Assembly: GCA_937898415.1 (NCBI GenBank) | Contig: CALDLA010000171.1 | Location: 122,662-186,661, forward strand | Length of the DNA: 64,000 nucleotides | From: an uncultured Prevotellaceae bacterium | Lineage (GTDB): Bacteria > Bacteroidota > Bacteroidia > Bacteroidales > Bacteroidaceae | Direction of reading: 5' to 3' | Shown here: positions 35,003 to 42,122 of the stretch, one piece after another | How positions within the stretch are numbered: position 1 is the first letter of the stretch | Layout: each line of letters opens with the position of its first letter | Position numbers and translations under genes: made by a program | The notes under the pieces: generated by a model | The model's input: the letters and a program-made list of their open reading frames with translations, nothing else | Database searches by the model: none | What the model was told of the DNA's origin: nothing

Positions 35003-36057
35003 TCGGCGGCCTCGAACTCTTCGAGGAAACGGGTGTCGTTCTCGGAGAAGAGACGGAGGTCGTTAACGCGGTATTTGAGGTTGGTGATGCGCTCAACACC
35101 CATACCGAAGGCGTAGCCGCTGTAGATCTTCGAGTCGATGCCGCACTGTTCCAGCACGTTGGGGTCGACCATTCCGCAGCCCAGAATCTCAACCCAGCCT
35201 GTATGCTTGCAGAAGCCGCAGCCCTCGCCGCCGCATATGAAGCACGAGATGTCCATCTCGGCACTAGGTTCGGTGAAGGGGAAATACGAGGGGCGCAGGC
35301 GGATCTTCGTGTCGGCGCCGAACATCTCCTTGGCAAACGAGAGCAGTACCTGCTTGAGGTCAGTGAACGACACGTTCTTGTCGATATACAGACCCTCGAC
35401 CTGATGGAAGAAGCAGTGTGCACGGGCGGTGATGGCCTCATTGCGATAGACGCGGCCCGGGCAGATGACGCGGATGGGGGCAGTCAGCTTGCCGTCCTCG
35501 GTGTGCATCTGTTCCATGACGCGGGCCTGGACGCTTGAGGTATGCGAGCGGAGCAGGATGTTCTTGGTGACGTCATTGGGATGTTGCGAGACGAAGAAGG
35601 TGTCCTGCATGTCGCGGGCGGGGTGGTCGGCGGCGAAGTTCATCTTGGTAAAGACGTGGAGGTCGTCCTCTACCTCGGGGCCGTCAGCCAGCACGAAGCC
35701 CATGCGGCTGAAGATGTCAATGATCTCGTTGGTGACGATGGTGAGCGGATGGCGCGTACCTAACTTAATGGGGTAGGGGGTGCGCGTCAGGTCTATCTGG
35801 TCGTCGCCCGTCTCCTGGTTCTCGCACTGTTCGCGCAGCTGGTTGATGCGCTCGGTGGCCACCTGCTTCAGCTCGTTGATTTTCATGCCGACCTCTTTCT
35901 TCTGGTCGGCGGGCACATTGCGGAAATCGTTCATCAGGGCCGTAATCTCGCCCTTCTTGCTGAGGTACTTTAGGCGCAGTTGTTCCACTTCGTCTGCGTT
36001 GTTGGCACTCAGTGTCTGTACTTCTTTCAGAAGTTCGTCTATCTTGTCGAGTAACAT
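34999..36057 (-). CDS. pheS: Phenylalanyl-tRNA synthetase alpha chain
   Basis: 352-residue catalytic subunit of phenylalanyl-tRNA synthetase. N-terminal coiled-coil tRNA-binding region (MLLDKIDELLKEVQTLSANN), class II motif 2 with RVYRNEAITARAHCFFHQVE, and motif 3 at GYAFGMGVERITNLKY. The unusual Cys-rich insert CFICGGEGCGFCKHTG is common in PheS of this phylum and may bind zinc. I place the start at the ATG at 36057; the longer frame to 36090 would begin inside the -7 box TACCTTTG (minus strand, 36088-36095). pheT is not adjacent. The gene converges on the second ABC gene with a 4-base overlap of stops. Confidence 0.96.
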   Translation of the reverse strand: MLLDKIDELLKEVQTLSANNADEVEQLRLKYLSKKGEITALMNDFRNVPADQKKEVGMKINELKQVATERINQLREQCENQETGDDQIDLTRTPYPIKLGTRHPLTIVTNEIIDIFSRMGFVLADGPEVEDDLHVFTKMNFAADHPARDMQDTFFVSQHPNDVTKNILLRSHTSSVQARVMEQMHTEDGKLTAPIRVICPGRVYRNEAITARAHCFFHQVEGLYIDKNVSFTDLKQVLLSFAKEMFGADTKIRLRPSYFPFTEPSAEMDISCFICGGEGCGFCKHTGWVEILGCGMVDPNVLEQCGIDSKIYSGYAFGMGVERITNLKYRVNDLRLFSENDTRFLEEFEAAD

Positions 36058-36087
36058 ATCAAAATGATGTTTTTTGAAATTTGGGTG

Positions 36088-36165
36088 CAAAGGTACAAAA
36101 AAATTAAGAATTAAGAATTAAGAGTTAAGATTTATTTTGGAATTAAGAATATTTTTGTAACTTTG
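36088..36165. promoter_or_regulatory. Divergent promoters of pheS and the DUF4348 lipoprotein, with GAATTAA repeat
   Basis: Minus: TACCTTTG at 36088-36095. Plus: TTTG at 36136-36139, 18 bases, TAACTTTG at 36158-36165. Between them 36101-36129 is a tandem AAGAATT repeat. Confidence 0.75.
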
Positions 36166-36189
36166 CACGCTGATTATGAGATACTGACC

Positions 36190-37035
36190 ATGAAGAGGGT
36201 TCTTCTGGGGATGTTGGTGCTGACGGTGCTGATGTTCTCATGTAAGGGAAAACAGACGGAAAGCGCGGCTGAGGACGTGCTTGAAGACACGGTTGCACAG
36301 CAGCCGACGGACACGGTGCCCGTTGACACGCTGGAGCAGCTGATCAGCGAGACGCCCCTGCCGAGGGCTGTCGACGAGTTGTTCGACGACTTCCTGTTCA
36401 ACTTCGCTGCCAACCGGAAGCTCCAGATGGAGCGGGTGGCCTTTCCGCTGCCAACGGTGAAGGGTTCCGACACGACGCGTGTGGGCAAGGACAGCTGGCA
36501 GATGGAGCGCTTCTTCATGCGGCAGGACTACTATACGGTCATCTTCGACAACGAGCAGCAGATGGAGGAGGTGAAGGACACAACGCTCAATGACGCTACG
36601 GTGGAGAAGATTTACTTCAACACGGGAGCCGTCATCCAGTATCTGTTTCATCGCATCAAGGGTGCCTGGATGCTGACTGAGCAGCGGACGGAGCCGCTGA
36701 CGGCCAACAGGAACGCGTCGTTCCTGATGTTCTATCACCAGTTTGTGACCGACTCGCTGTTCCAGATGGAGAGCCTGGGCGAGACGCTGAAGTTCGTGGG
36801 ACCTGACCCCGACGACGACTTTGCGCAGATGGAGGGCATCCTGACGCCCGACACGTGGCCTGCCTTCGCCCCGGAACTGCCTGACCGCATGATTTACAAC
36901 GTGGTGTACGGCAAGCCGAAGGGCGAGAGTGAACAGCGCATCTTCGTGATGCGCGGCATAGCCAACGGACTGGAGTTGGAGATGACCTTCCGGCATGCGG
37001 ACGGTCGTTGGCGGCTGGTGAAACTGGTGGATTGA
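36190..37035 (+). CDS. DUF4348-type lipoprotein
   Basis: 281 residues. Lipoprotein signal MKRVLLGMLVLTVLMFSC with lipobox MFSC; then an acidic, Thr-rich linker and a globular domain of about 220 residues (VDELFDDFLFNFAANRKLQM, KDSWQMERFFMRQDYYTVIF) that matches the DUF4348 family known only from Bacteroidota. No catalytic motif is visible. The ATG at 36190 is preferred over 36163, because 36163 lies inside the -7 box. Followed after 18 bases by murB, so it may serve the envelope; that is a weak inference. Confidence 0.8.
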   Translation: MKRVLLGMLVLTVLMFSCKGKQTESAAEDVLEDTVAQQPTDTVPVDTLEQLISETPLPRAVDELFDDFLFNFAANRKLQMERVAFPLPTVKGSDTTRVGKDSWQMERFFMRQDYYTVIFDNEQQMEEVKDTTLNDATVEKIYFNTGAVIQYLFHRIKGAWMLTEQRTEPLTANRNASFLMFYHQFVTDSLFQMESLGETLKFVGPDPDDDFAQMEGILTPDTWPAFAPELPDRMIYNVVYGKPKGESEQRIFVMRGIANGLELEMTFRHADGRWRLVKLVD

Positions 37036-37053
37036 ATACTGAGGATTGATAAA

Positions 37054-38058
37054 TTGAAGGACGTTTGCAATTATAGTCTGAAGGAGCACAATACATTTGG
37101 CATCGACGCCAAATGCAGCCGGTTCTTGGAGTTCGAGGACGACGGTGAAGCCTTGGAGGTGGCCGGAATCCTCAGGGAGTCCCAGACTCCTTATATTATA
37201 ATAGGTGGCGGCAGCAACCTGCTGCTGACGCGTGACTTCGAGGGCATCGTGGTGCGCTCGGCCATCAAGGGACATTACTTCGAGGACGGTTACCGGATGA
37301 TTTGTGGCAGCGGCGAGACCTTCGACGATATGGTGGCCACGAGCATCGAGGCGGGCTATTACGGCTTGGAGAACCTATCGCTGATTCCTGGCGACGTAGG
37401 GGCGAGTGCTGTACAGAATATCGGGGCCTACGGGGTTGAGGCGAAGGACCTAATCCTCTGCGTATGGGCCATTGAGATTGCTACCGGGAAGCCCTGTATG
37501 TGGGGCAACGAGGAGTGCGAATACGGCTACCGCCAGAGTCGCTTTAAGCGCGACTGGAAGAACCGCTACCTGATTACTCGCGTAACCTACGGTCTGTCAA
37601 GGACTTTCAGGCCGCATCTGGACTATGGAAATATCCGCGCCGAGTTGGAGCGGAAGGGCATCACAGAACCCACAGCCCAGCAACTGCGCCAGACGATTAT
37701 TGACATCCGCAATGCAAAACTGCCCGATCCGAAGGTGACGGGCAATGCGGGCAGTTTCTTTATGAACCCCGTGGTGAGTCGTGGGAAATATGAGGAACTT
37801 GCCGCCCAGTTCGCGGATATGCCCCACTACAAGGTGGACGCTACACATGAGAAGATTCCCGCTGGCTGGATGATTGAGCAGTGCGGATGGAAAGGCTGCG
37901 CTTTAGGTCGTGCCGGCGTCCATCCCAAGCAGGCTTTGGTGTTAGTGAATCTCGGCGGTGCTACAGGTCATGAAATCTTAGCACTATGCGAGACCATCCG
38001 GCAGGATGTGAAAGAGAAATTCGGTATTGATATCCATCCTGAGGTAAACATCGTATGA
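37054..38058 (+). CDS. murB: UDP-N-acetylenolpyruvoylglucosamine reductase
   Basis: 334-residue FAD enzyme that makes UDP-MurNAc for peptidoglycan with NADPH. Motifs: YSLKEHNTFGIDAKCSRFLE at the N terminus, IIGGGSNLLLTRDFEG (FAD binding), GLENLSLIPGDVGASAVQNI, the catalytic region NAGSFFMNPVVSR with the conserved Ser, and the terminal Glu in IDIHPEVNIV. This is the type I form common in Bacteroidetes. Start is TTG at 37054; the codon after it (AAG GAC) fits the family N terminus. The ATG of the next gene overlaps its TGA. Confidence 0.96.
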   Translation: MKDVCNYSLKEHNTFGIDAKCSRFLEFEDDGEALEVAGILRESQTPYIIIGGGSNLLLTRDFEGIVVRSAIKGHYFEDGYRMICGSGETFDDMVATSIEAGYYGLENLSLIPGDVGASAVQNIGAYGVEAKDLILCVWAIEIATGKPCMWGNEECEYGYRQSRFKRDWKNRYLITRVTYGLSRTFRPHLDYGNIRAELERKGITEPTAQQLRQTIIDIRNAKLPDPKVTGNAGSFFMNPVVSRGKYEELAAQFADMPHYKVDATHEKIPAGWMIEQCGWKGCALGRAGVHPKQALVLVNLGGATGHEILALCETIRQDVKEKFGIDIHPEVNIV

Positions 38059-38825
38059 AGCTAACATTCTTAGGAACAGGAACATCGTGCGGCGTGCCCA
38101 CTATCGGGTGCCAATGTGAGGTCTGTCAGAGCACCGACCCGAAGGACAAGCGACTCCGCTGTTCGGCACTGGTAGAGACGGATCGTACGAGGCTGCTTAT
38201 CGACTGCGGCCCCGACTTCCGCCAGCAGATGATGCCGCAGCCCTTCCGCCGCATCGACGGCATCCTCATCACCCACGCGCACTACGACCACATGGGTGGA
38301 ATGGACGATGTGAGGCCCTACTGCCAGTTTGGTGAGATTAACGTCTATGCCGACCCCATCGCCCGTAAGGGACTGTTGGAGATGCTGCCTTACTGCTTCG
38401 CCGAAAACCGCTATCCCGGCGTGCCCGCCATCGGACTTCACGAGATTCATAAGCATGAGCCGTTCACGATTGGCGACTTTACCATCATGCCCATCGAGGT
38501 GATGCATGGGAAACTGCCCATCATGGGATATCGTATAGGGCCGCTGACGTATATCACCGATATGAAGAGCATCGATGAAGGTGAGTTGCAGTATATTGAA
38601 GGAACGGAGATCCTGGTGGTGAACGCCTTGCGTCAGCAACCTCACCACTCGCATCAGACACTCGACGCCGCCGTCACGTTTGCCCAAAGGGTAGGGGCGC
38701 GGCGTACCCTGCTGATACACTCCAGCCACCACATCGGACTGCACGAAGCGGTGAACCGTAGTCTGCCCGCCGGTATTGAGATGGCTTTCGATGGCCAGAT
38801 GATTGAAATTGATAATGTGATATGA
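38055..38825 (+). CDS. Metallo-beta-lactamase fold hydrolase (PhnP-like)
   Basis: 256-residue MBL-fold protein. The zinc motif is LITHAHYDHMGGMDDVRPYC (HxHxDH); further ligands are in EVMHGKLPIMGYRI and in the C-terminal SSHHIGLHEA. The N terminus LTFLGTGTSCGVPTIGCQCE, with its Cys pair, is typical of the PhnP/cyclic-phosphodiesterase subgroup. Likely a phosphodiesterase for a small cyclic phosphate, but Bacteroidota copies outside phosphonate operons have no proven substrate. Overlaps murB and the PAS-like gene by 4 bases at each end. Confidence 0.88.
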   Translation: MKLTFLGTGTSCGVPTIGCQCEVCQSTDPKDKRLRCSALVETDRTRLLIDCGPDFRQQMMPQPFRRIDGILITHAHYDHMGGMDDVRPYCQFGEINVYADPIARKGLLEMLPYCFAENRYPGVPAIGLHEIHKHEPFTIGDFTIMPIEVMHGKLPIMGYRIGPLTYITDMKSIDEGELQYIEGTEILVVNALRQQPHHSHQTLDAAVTFAQRVGARRTLLIHSSHHIGLHEAVNRSLPAGIEMAFDGQMIEIDNVI

Positions 38826-39358
38826 TATACTTGATACTGATTGTTGCCGTCGCCATTTTGGTGGCTCTGCTGTTGTTGCTGCGCAGCTTCTACCAGTTGA
38901 GGGCTGATTTTGCCCGTTTCCGCAGGAAGATTAGTGAGCAGTCGAACGACTATGTGTTCCTCATCAACAAGGACTTGGAGGTGAAGGATACCAACTATTA
39001 CGATCTCAACACCGACCGACAGAAAGAGCCGCCGATGGTGCTGGGCAATGTGCTTCATTGCAAGAACGGCTGTGATGCGGGCGTCTGCGGCACAGGCTTT
39101 GCCTGCCAGACATGTCCCGTGCGGCTGGTTATCAAGAATTCGTTCAAAAACAAACGCGACTTCAATCAGGTTGAAGCCACGATGGAACTTTACAATCAGG
39201 AGCACAAGGTGCAGGAGGTGGACGTTACGGTCAGTGGCGAGCTGGTTTACGCCTATAGCCAGCCCTACATGATGGTCAGCGTTTCTTCTTCCCAAAAAGC
39301 GCCATCAGTCCCCCATAGTTCTTCCTCAGCTTCCGATACAGCAGAAACAGGTCAATGA
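38822..39358 (+). CDS. Membrane-anchored PAS-like protein
   Basis: 178 residues. One N-terminal membrane helix (LILIVAVAILVALLLLLRSF), then a short coiled stretch (RADFARFRRKISEQ) and a PAS-like domain (NDYVFLINKDLEVKDTNYYD). A Cys-rich loop, CKNGCDAGVCGTGFACQTC, could bind a metal cluster or heme, suggesting redox sensing. No kinase or cyclase domain follows. The C-terminal 25 residues (Ser-rich) overlap the convergent gene by 83 bases and may be an accidental extension. Third gene of the murB operon. Confidence 0.65.
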   Translation: MIYLILIVAVAILVALLLLLRSFYQLRADFARFRRKISEQSNDYVFLINKDLEVKDTNYYDLNTDRQKEPPMVLGNVLHCKNGCDAGVCGTGFACQTCPVRLVIKNSFKNKRDFNQVEATMELYNQEHKVQEVDVTVSGELVYAYSQPYMMVSVSSSQKAPSVPHSSSSASDTAETGQ

Positions 39359-39554
39359 CCGTCACGCTGTTGGTGACAATGCTGGCAATGTAGTCGCCGC
39401 GACTGCTGTTCTCGCTTTTGACGAAGAGCTGGTTCCACAGGGTGGTGAACTGCTTGTTGTCCTGCTGCATCTCGTCAAGCAGTTGATCCTTGCGCTGGCG
39501 GATTTCCTCCAGCGTGCGGTAGGCGGTGGGCTGTGATTTCTGTATGGGCAGCAT
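39276..39554 (-). CDS. Small protein of the holin/YtxH envelope operon
   Basis: 92 residues, no named family that I can assign. Charged N-terminal half (LEEIRQRKDQLLDEMQQDNK), then a single hydrophobic segment near residues 58-75 (YIASIVTNSVTVIDLFLLYR) and a basic end GKKKR. It follows the DUF1469 gene after 7 bases; this three-gene order (YtxH, DUF1469, small protein) recurs in Bacteroidota, so the three probably act together at the inner membrane. Confidence 0.7.
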   Translation of the reverse strand: MLPIQKSQPTAYRTLEEIRQRKDQLLDEMQQDNKQFTTLWNQLFVKSENSSRGDYIASIVTNSVTVIDLFLLYRKLRKNYGGLMALFGKKKR

Positions 39555-39561
39555 ACTGTGA

Positions 39562-39915
39562 TTACTTACTTAGGAAAAGGTTGGCTAAGAAGTGGACGAG
39601 CGGGCGCTCTATCCACTTCTCATGGAACAGGAAGAAAACGATGAGCAACAGCAGGTGGAAACCGCCGACAATACAGAAGGCCGGCGCCATCCCGACGTGC
39701 TGCCCGAGCCAATAGGCTACGGCGAATGACAGGAACATCATGACGGCAATGATGAGCAGGAAAAACAGGATAGCCAGCGCGGTTGCCGTCAGCAGACGCA
39801 CCACCTTGTCTATCAGGTCCAGCTTCACGTATTCCGTCTGGAGTCCGAGATAGTGTCTCAGCAGTTTGGCTAACTGCCCTATGTTCTCAACGTTCTTGTC
39901 GCTCGATAACATCAC
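39562..39915 (-). CDS. Phage-holin-like membrane protein (DUF1469 family)
   Basis: 117 residues with two strong membrane segments (ALAILFFLLIIAVMMFLSFA and the one around GFHLLLLIVFFLF) after an amphipathic N-terminal helix, the pattern of the DUF1469/putative superfamily III holin group. Despite the name these are chromosomal envelope proteins and there is no lysis gene nearby. Second gene of the operon; a 45-base block of TTTTCAC-type repeats separates it from the YtxH gene. Confidence 0.8.
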   Translation of the reverse strand: MMLSSDKNVENIGQLAKLLRHYLGLQTEYVKLDLIDKVVRLLTATALAILFFLLIIAVMMFLSFAVAYWLGQHVGMAPAFCIVGGFHLLLLIVFFLFHEKWIERPLVHFLANLFLSK

Positions 39916-39961
39916 TTTTTACTTTTCACTTTTCACTCTTCACTCTTCACTAGCGAAGCGC
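39913..39961 (-). repeat. AGTGAAA-type short repeat between operon genes
   Basis: Minus strand: GCTTCGCTAGTGAAGAGTGA, then AGAGTGAAAAGTGAAAAG and on to the ATG of the DUF1469 gene. Shares its leader GCTTCGCTAGTGAA with 27781-27794. Confidence 0.75.
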
Positions 39962-40171
39962 TTACTCCTCGGCTACGTCCTGGATGTCATCAACGAGGTC
40001 GCCCACTTCCTTGCGGCTGAGCTTGATGTTGTGCTTCTTCAGGAAGTCCTCCACAGCGTCAGTAATTTTTACACGGGTGTCAGCACCCTTTTCGGGGGCC
40101 ACCAATAATCCTAATGCAGCGCCGGCGATTGCACCGCCCAGAAATGCGCCAATATAACCAATACTCTTCAT
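39962..40171 (-). CDS. YtxH-domain protein
   Basis: 69 residues. A single Gly/Ala-rich membrane segment (YIGAFLGGAIAGAALGLLVA) directly followed by PEKGADTR, the signature of the YtxH domain (GLLxAPxxGxxxR), then a short helical tail. Likely anchored in the inner membrane and linked to envelope stress in other bacteria. First gene of the three-gene minus-strand operon. Confidence 0.85.
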   Translation of the reverse strand: MKSIGYIGAFLGGAIAGAALGLLVAPEKGADTRVKITDAVEDFLKKHNIKLSRKEVGDLVDDIQDVAEE

Positions 40172-40398
40172 GTTGTTATAATTTTAAAAGGTGAAACATC
40201 AAATATTCATCGCAAAAATACAGAATTTTTCTGAAATAGGCGTTAAAAACGGTATCATTTTTTGTTAAAATGAATGATTTTAAATAATTTAACAAAGTTT
40301 ATGGCCAATTTTTGCCCTGTTATGCGCATTTTTTTGTAATTTCGCCGTGTGTTTCAATAAGTAATATTAAACCAATGTAAAATAAAAGAGAGAAAATT

Positions 40399-40917
40399 AT
40401 GAAAAAGTACATTGTTTTTTGCGCTGGTCTGAGCCTGGCTTTGGTCTTTGCCAGTTGCGGTAAGAGTAGTGAGAGTGCTTACAAGAAGGCCTATGAAAAG
40501 GCTAAGTCTCAGGAGGCAGCTCAGCGTGTGACCCAGAATACGGACGCTCCCCAGGTTCAGACACCTGTCGTTGCTCCCGTTCAGACTCGTCCTGCTACGC
40601 AGACTCGCGTTGTTGACAATGTCGATAACGTATCGGTTCGTCAGGAGAGAGTGTTGCTGGTGAACGGTGCCGGTCTCAGGAATTTCAGCGTCGTCGTCGG
40701 TTCTTTCGGCCTGCTGACCAATGCTGAGGGCTTGCAGCAGCAGCTCCGCGATGGTGGCTACAACGCCCAGATTGTGAAGAACGAGGCCAACAACATGTTC
40801 CGTGTCATTGCCACCACTTTCGACAACAAGCTCGACGCAGTGAACAGCCGCGACCAGATTCGTGGTTCGAGGTTCAACCCCAAGGGTGACGCTTGGTTGC
40901 TCTATAACATCCAGTAA
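40399..40917 (+). CDS. SPOR-domain lipoprotein
   Basis: 172 residues. Lipoprotein signal MKKYIVFCAGLSLALVFASC (lipobox FASC). Middle linker is rich in Gln/Thr/Val/Pro; the C-terminal 75 residues (NFSVVVGSFGLLTNAEGLQQ, GYNAQIVKN, FRVIATTF) form a SPOR domain that binds denuded peptidoglycan at the division site. The upstream gap (40172-40398) is A+T rich; TAATTTCG at 40337 is a weak -7 box candidate. It ends 3 bases before ruvX. Confidence 0.9.
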   Translation: MKKYIVFCAGLSLALVFASCGKSSESAYKKAYEKAKSQEAAQRVTQNTDAPQVQTPVVAPVQTRPATQTRVVDNVDNVSVRQERVLLVNGAGLRNFSVVVGSFGLLTNAEGLQQQLRDGGYNAQIVKNEANNMFRVIATTFDNKLDAVNSRDQIRGSRFNPKGDAWLLYNIQ

Positions 40918-40920
40918 CGC

Positions 40921-41340
40921 TTGGCGCGAATACTTTCGATCGACTACGGCCGGAAGCGCACAGGTATAGCAGTCACTGATCCTCTGCAGATTATTGCCGG
41001 AGGATTAGCGACTGTTTCTACGTCGGAGCTGTTCGAGTGGCTTCAGCAGTACCTGCAGCGTGAGCAGGTGGAGCGTATCGTCATCGGTGAGCCCCGCCAG
41101 CCCAATGGGCAGCCCAGCGAGAACCTGCAGCGTGTTCAGCAGTTCGTCAACCGCTGGCGCAAGGCGCACCCAGAGGTGCCCATCGACTATTACGACGAGC
41201 GTTTCACCTCGGTGTTGGCCCATCAGGCCATGCTCGACGGCGGCCTCCGCAAGAAAGCACGTCAAGATAAAGCGCTGGTGGACGAAATCTCGGCCACCAT
41301 CATTCTGGAGGACTATCTCCGCTCGCGCCGTGTCCCCTAA
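40921..41340 (+). CDS. ruvX: YqgF/RuvX family nuclease
   Basis: 139-residue RNase H-fold protein of the YqgF/RuvX family (16S rRNA 5'-end processing; also proposed Holliday-junction resolvase). Motifs: ILSIDYGRKRTGIAVTDP (first catalytic Asp), VIGEPRQPNGQPSE and YYDERFTSVLA (second and third acidic residues), and DKALVDEISATIILEDYL. Start is TTG at 40921. The last codon and the TAA stop (GTCCCCTAA) are part of palindrome copy E, so the end of the protein is defined by the repeat. Confidence 0.92.
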   Translation: MARILSIDYGRKRTGIAVTDPLQIIAGGLATVSTSELFEWLQQYLQREQVERIVIGEPRQPNGQPSENLQRVQQFVNRWRKAHPEVPIDYYDERFTSVLAHQAMLDGGLRKKARQDKALVDEISATIILEDYLRSRRVP

Positions 41341-41370
41341 GTTAGGGGACTACAGGGGTCTGAACAAGCG
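41332..41370 (-). repeat. Dispersed palindrome, copy E
   Basis: GTCCCCTAAGTTAGGGGAC, then TACAGGGGTCTGAACAAGCG. Gives ruvX its stop codon. GGGGTCTGAACAAGCG (41355-41370) is a perfect inverted match to the start of copy F. Confidence 0.92.
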
Positions 41371-41409
41371 CAGACTCCAGATAATAACGTCTAAAATAGG
41401 GTCAATGTA

Positions 41410-41446
41410 CGCTTGTTCAGACCCCCAACCCCCTAACTTAAGGGGC
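41410..41446 (+). repeat. Dispersed palindrome, copy F
   Basis: CGCTTGTTCAGACCCCC, then AACCCCCTAACTTAAGGGGC. Ends 8 bases before the def start codon. E and F form a 115-base inverted pair between ruvX and def. Confidence 0.92.
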
Positions 41447-41454
41447 TAAGAAGA

Positions 41455-42015
41455 ATGATTCTACCTATTTATATATATGGTCAGCCCGTGTTGCGGAAAG
41501 TAGCCGAGGACATCACCCCCGACTATCCGCAGTTGGAGCAGTTGATTGCCGACATGTGGGACACGCTGGCTGAGAGCGAGGGCATCGGACTGGCAGCCCC
41601 CCAGATAGGCAAGTCCATCCGCGTGGTTGTCATCGACCTAGATGTCATCAGCGATGATATGCCGGAGTACAAAGGTTTCCGCAAGGTGTATATCAATGCC
41701 CACATCATAGAGAAGGATGAGACGAATACCGACTCTAGCGAGGAGGGCTGTCTGTCGCTGCCCGCCATCCACGAGAAGGTGGTGCGTCCCACCCGTATTC
41801 ATGTGCAGTGGCTCGACGATCAGTTCCAACCTCACGACGAATGGGTCGAGGGCTATCTGGCCCGCGTCATGCAGCATGAGTTCGATCACTTGGAGGGGCA
41901 CATGTTCATCGACCACATCTCGCCCCTCCGCAAGCAACTCATCAAGAGCAAGCTGAAGGCCCTCACCCTGGGCCGCTATCGTTGTGGCTACAAAACCAAA
42001 CCGGTAAGGAAGTAA
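41455..42015 (+). CDS. def: Peptide deformylase
   Basis: 186-residue iron enzyme that removes the formyl group from new proteins. The three family motifs are intact: GIGLAAPQIG (motif 1), EEGCLSLPA (motif 2, with the metal-ligand Cys) and MQHEFDHLEGHMF (motif 3, HExxH with two His ligands). Length fits. The start codon lies 8 bases after palindrome copy F, so the usual 5' leader has been replaced by the repeat, which could fold and affect translation. Confidence 0.97.
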   Translation: MILPIYIYGQPVLRKVAEDITPDYPQLEQLIADMWDTLAESEGIGLAAPQIGKSIRVVVIDLDVISDDMPEYKGFRKVYINAHIIEKDETNTDSSEEGCLSLPAIHEKVVRPTRIHVQWLDDQFQPHDEWVEGYLARVMQHEFDHLEGHMFIDHISPLRKQLIKSKLKALTLGRYRCGYKTKPVRK

Positions 42016-42122
42016 GGAAGTGAAAAGTGAGAAGTATTAGAGTACCATTTTGCATTAATAGGAGGTGGTGGAGAGTTCTGCCGCTGCTTTTCACTTTTCA
42101 CTTCTCATTTCTCACTTCTTTC
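42016..42122. repeat. Inverted pair of AGTGAAA-type short repeats
   Basis: Left block 42018-42036 reads AAGTGAAAAGTGAGAAGT; right block 42088-42121 reads CTTTTCACTTTTCACTTCTC, then ATTTCTCACTTCT, its inverted match. The right block encodes the hydrophobic core of the TPR protein's signal peptide. Confidence 0.75.

Noticed and set aside
39562..39915. Phage lysis holin, hence prophage
   Set aside because: The DUF1469 protein sits in a conserved chromosomal operon with a YtxH gene; no phage structural or lysis genes are nearby.
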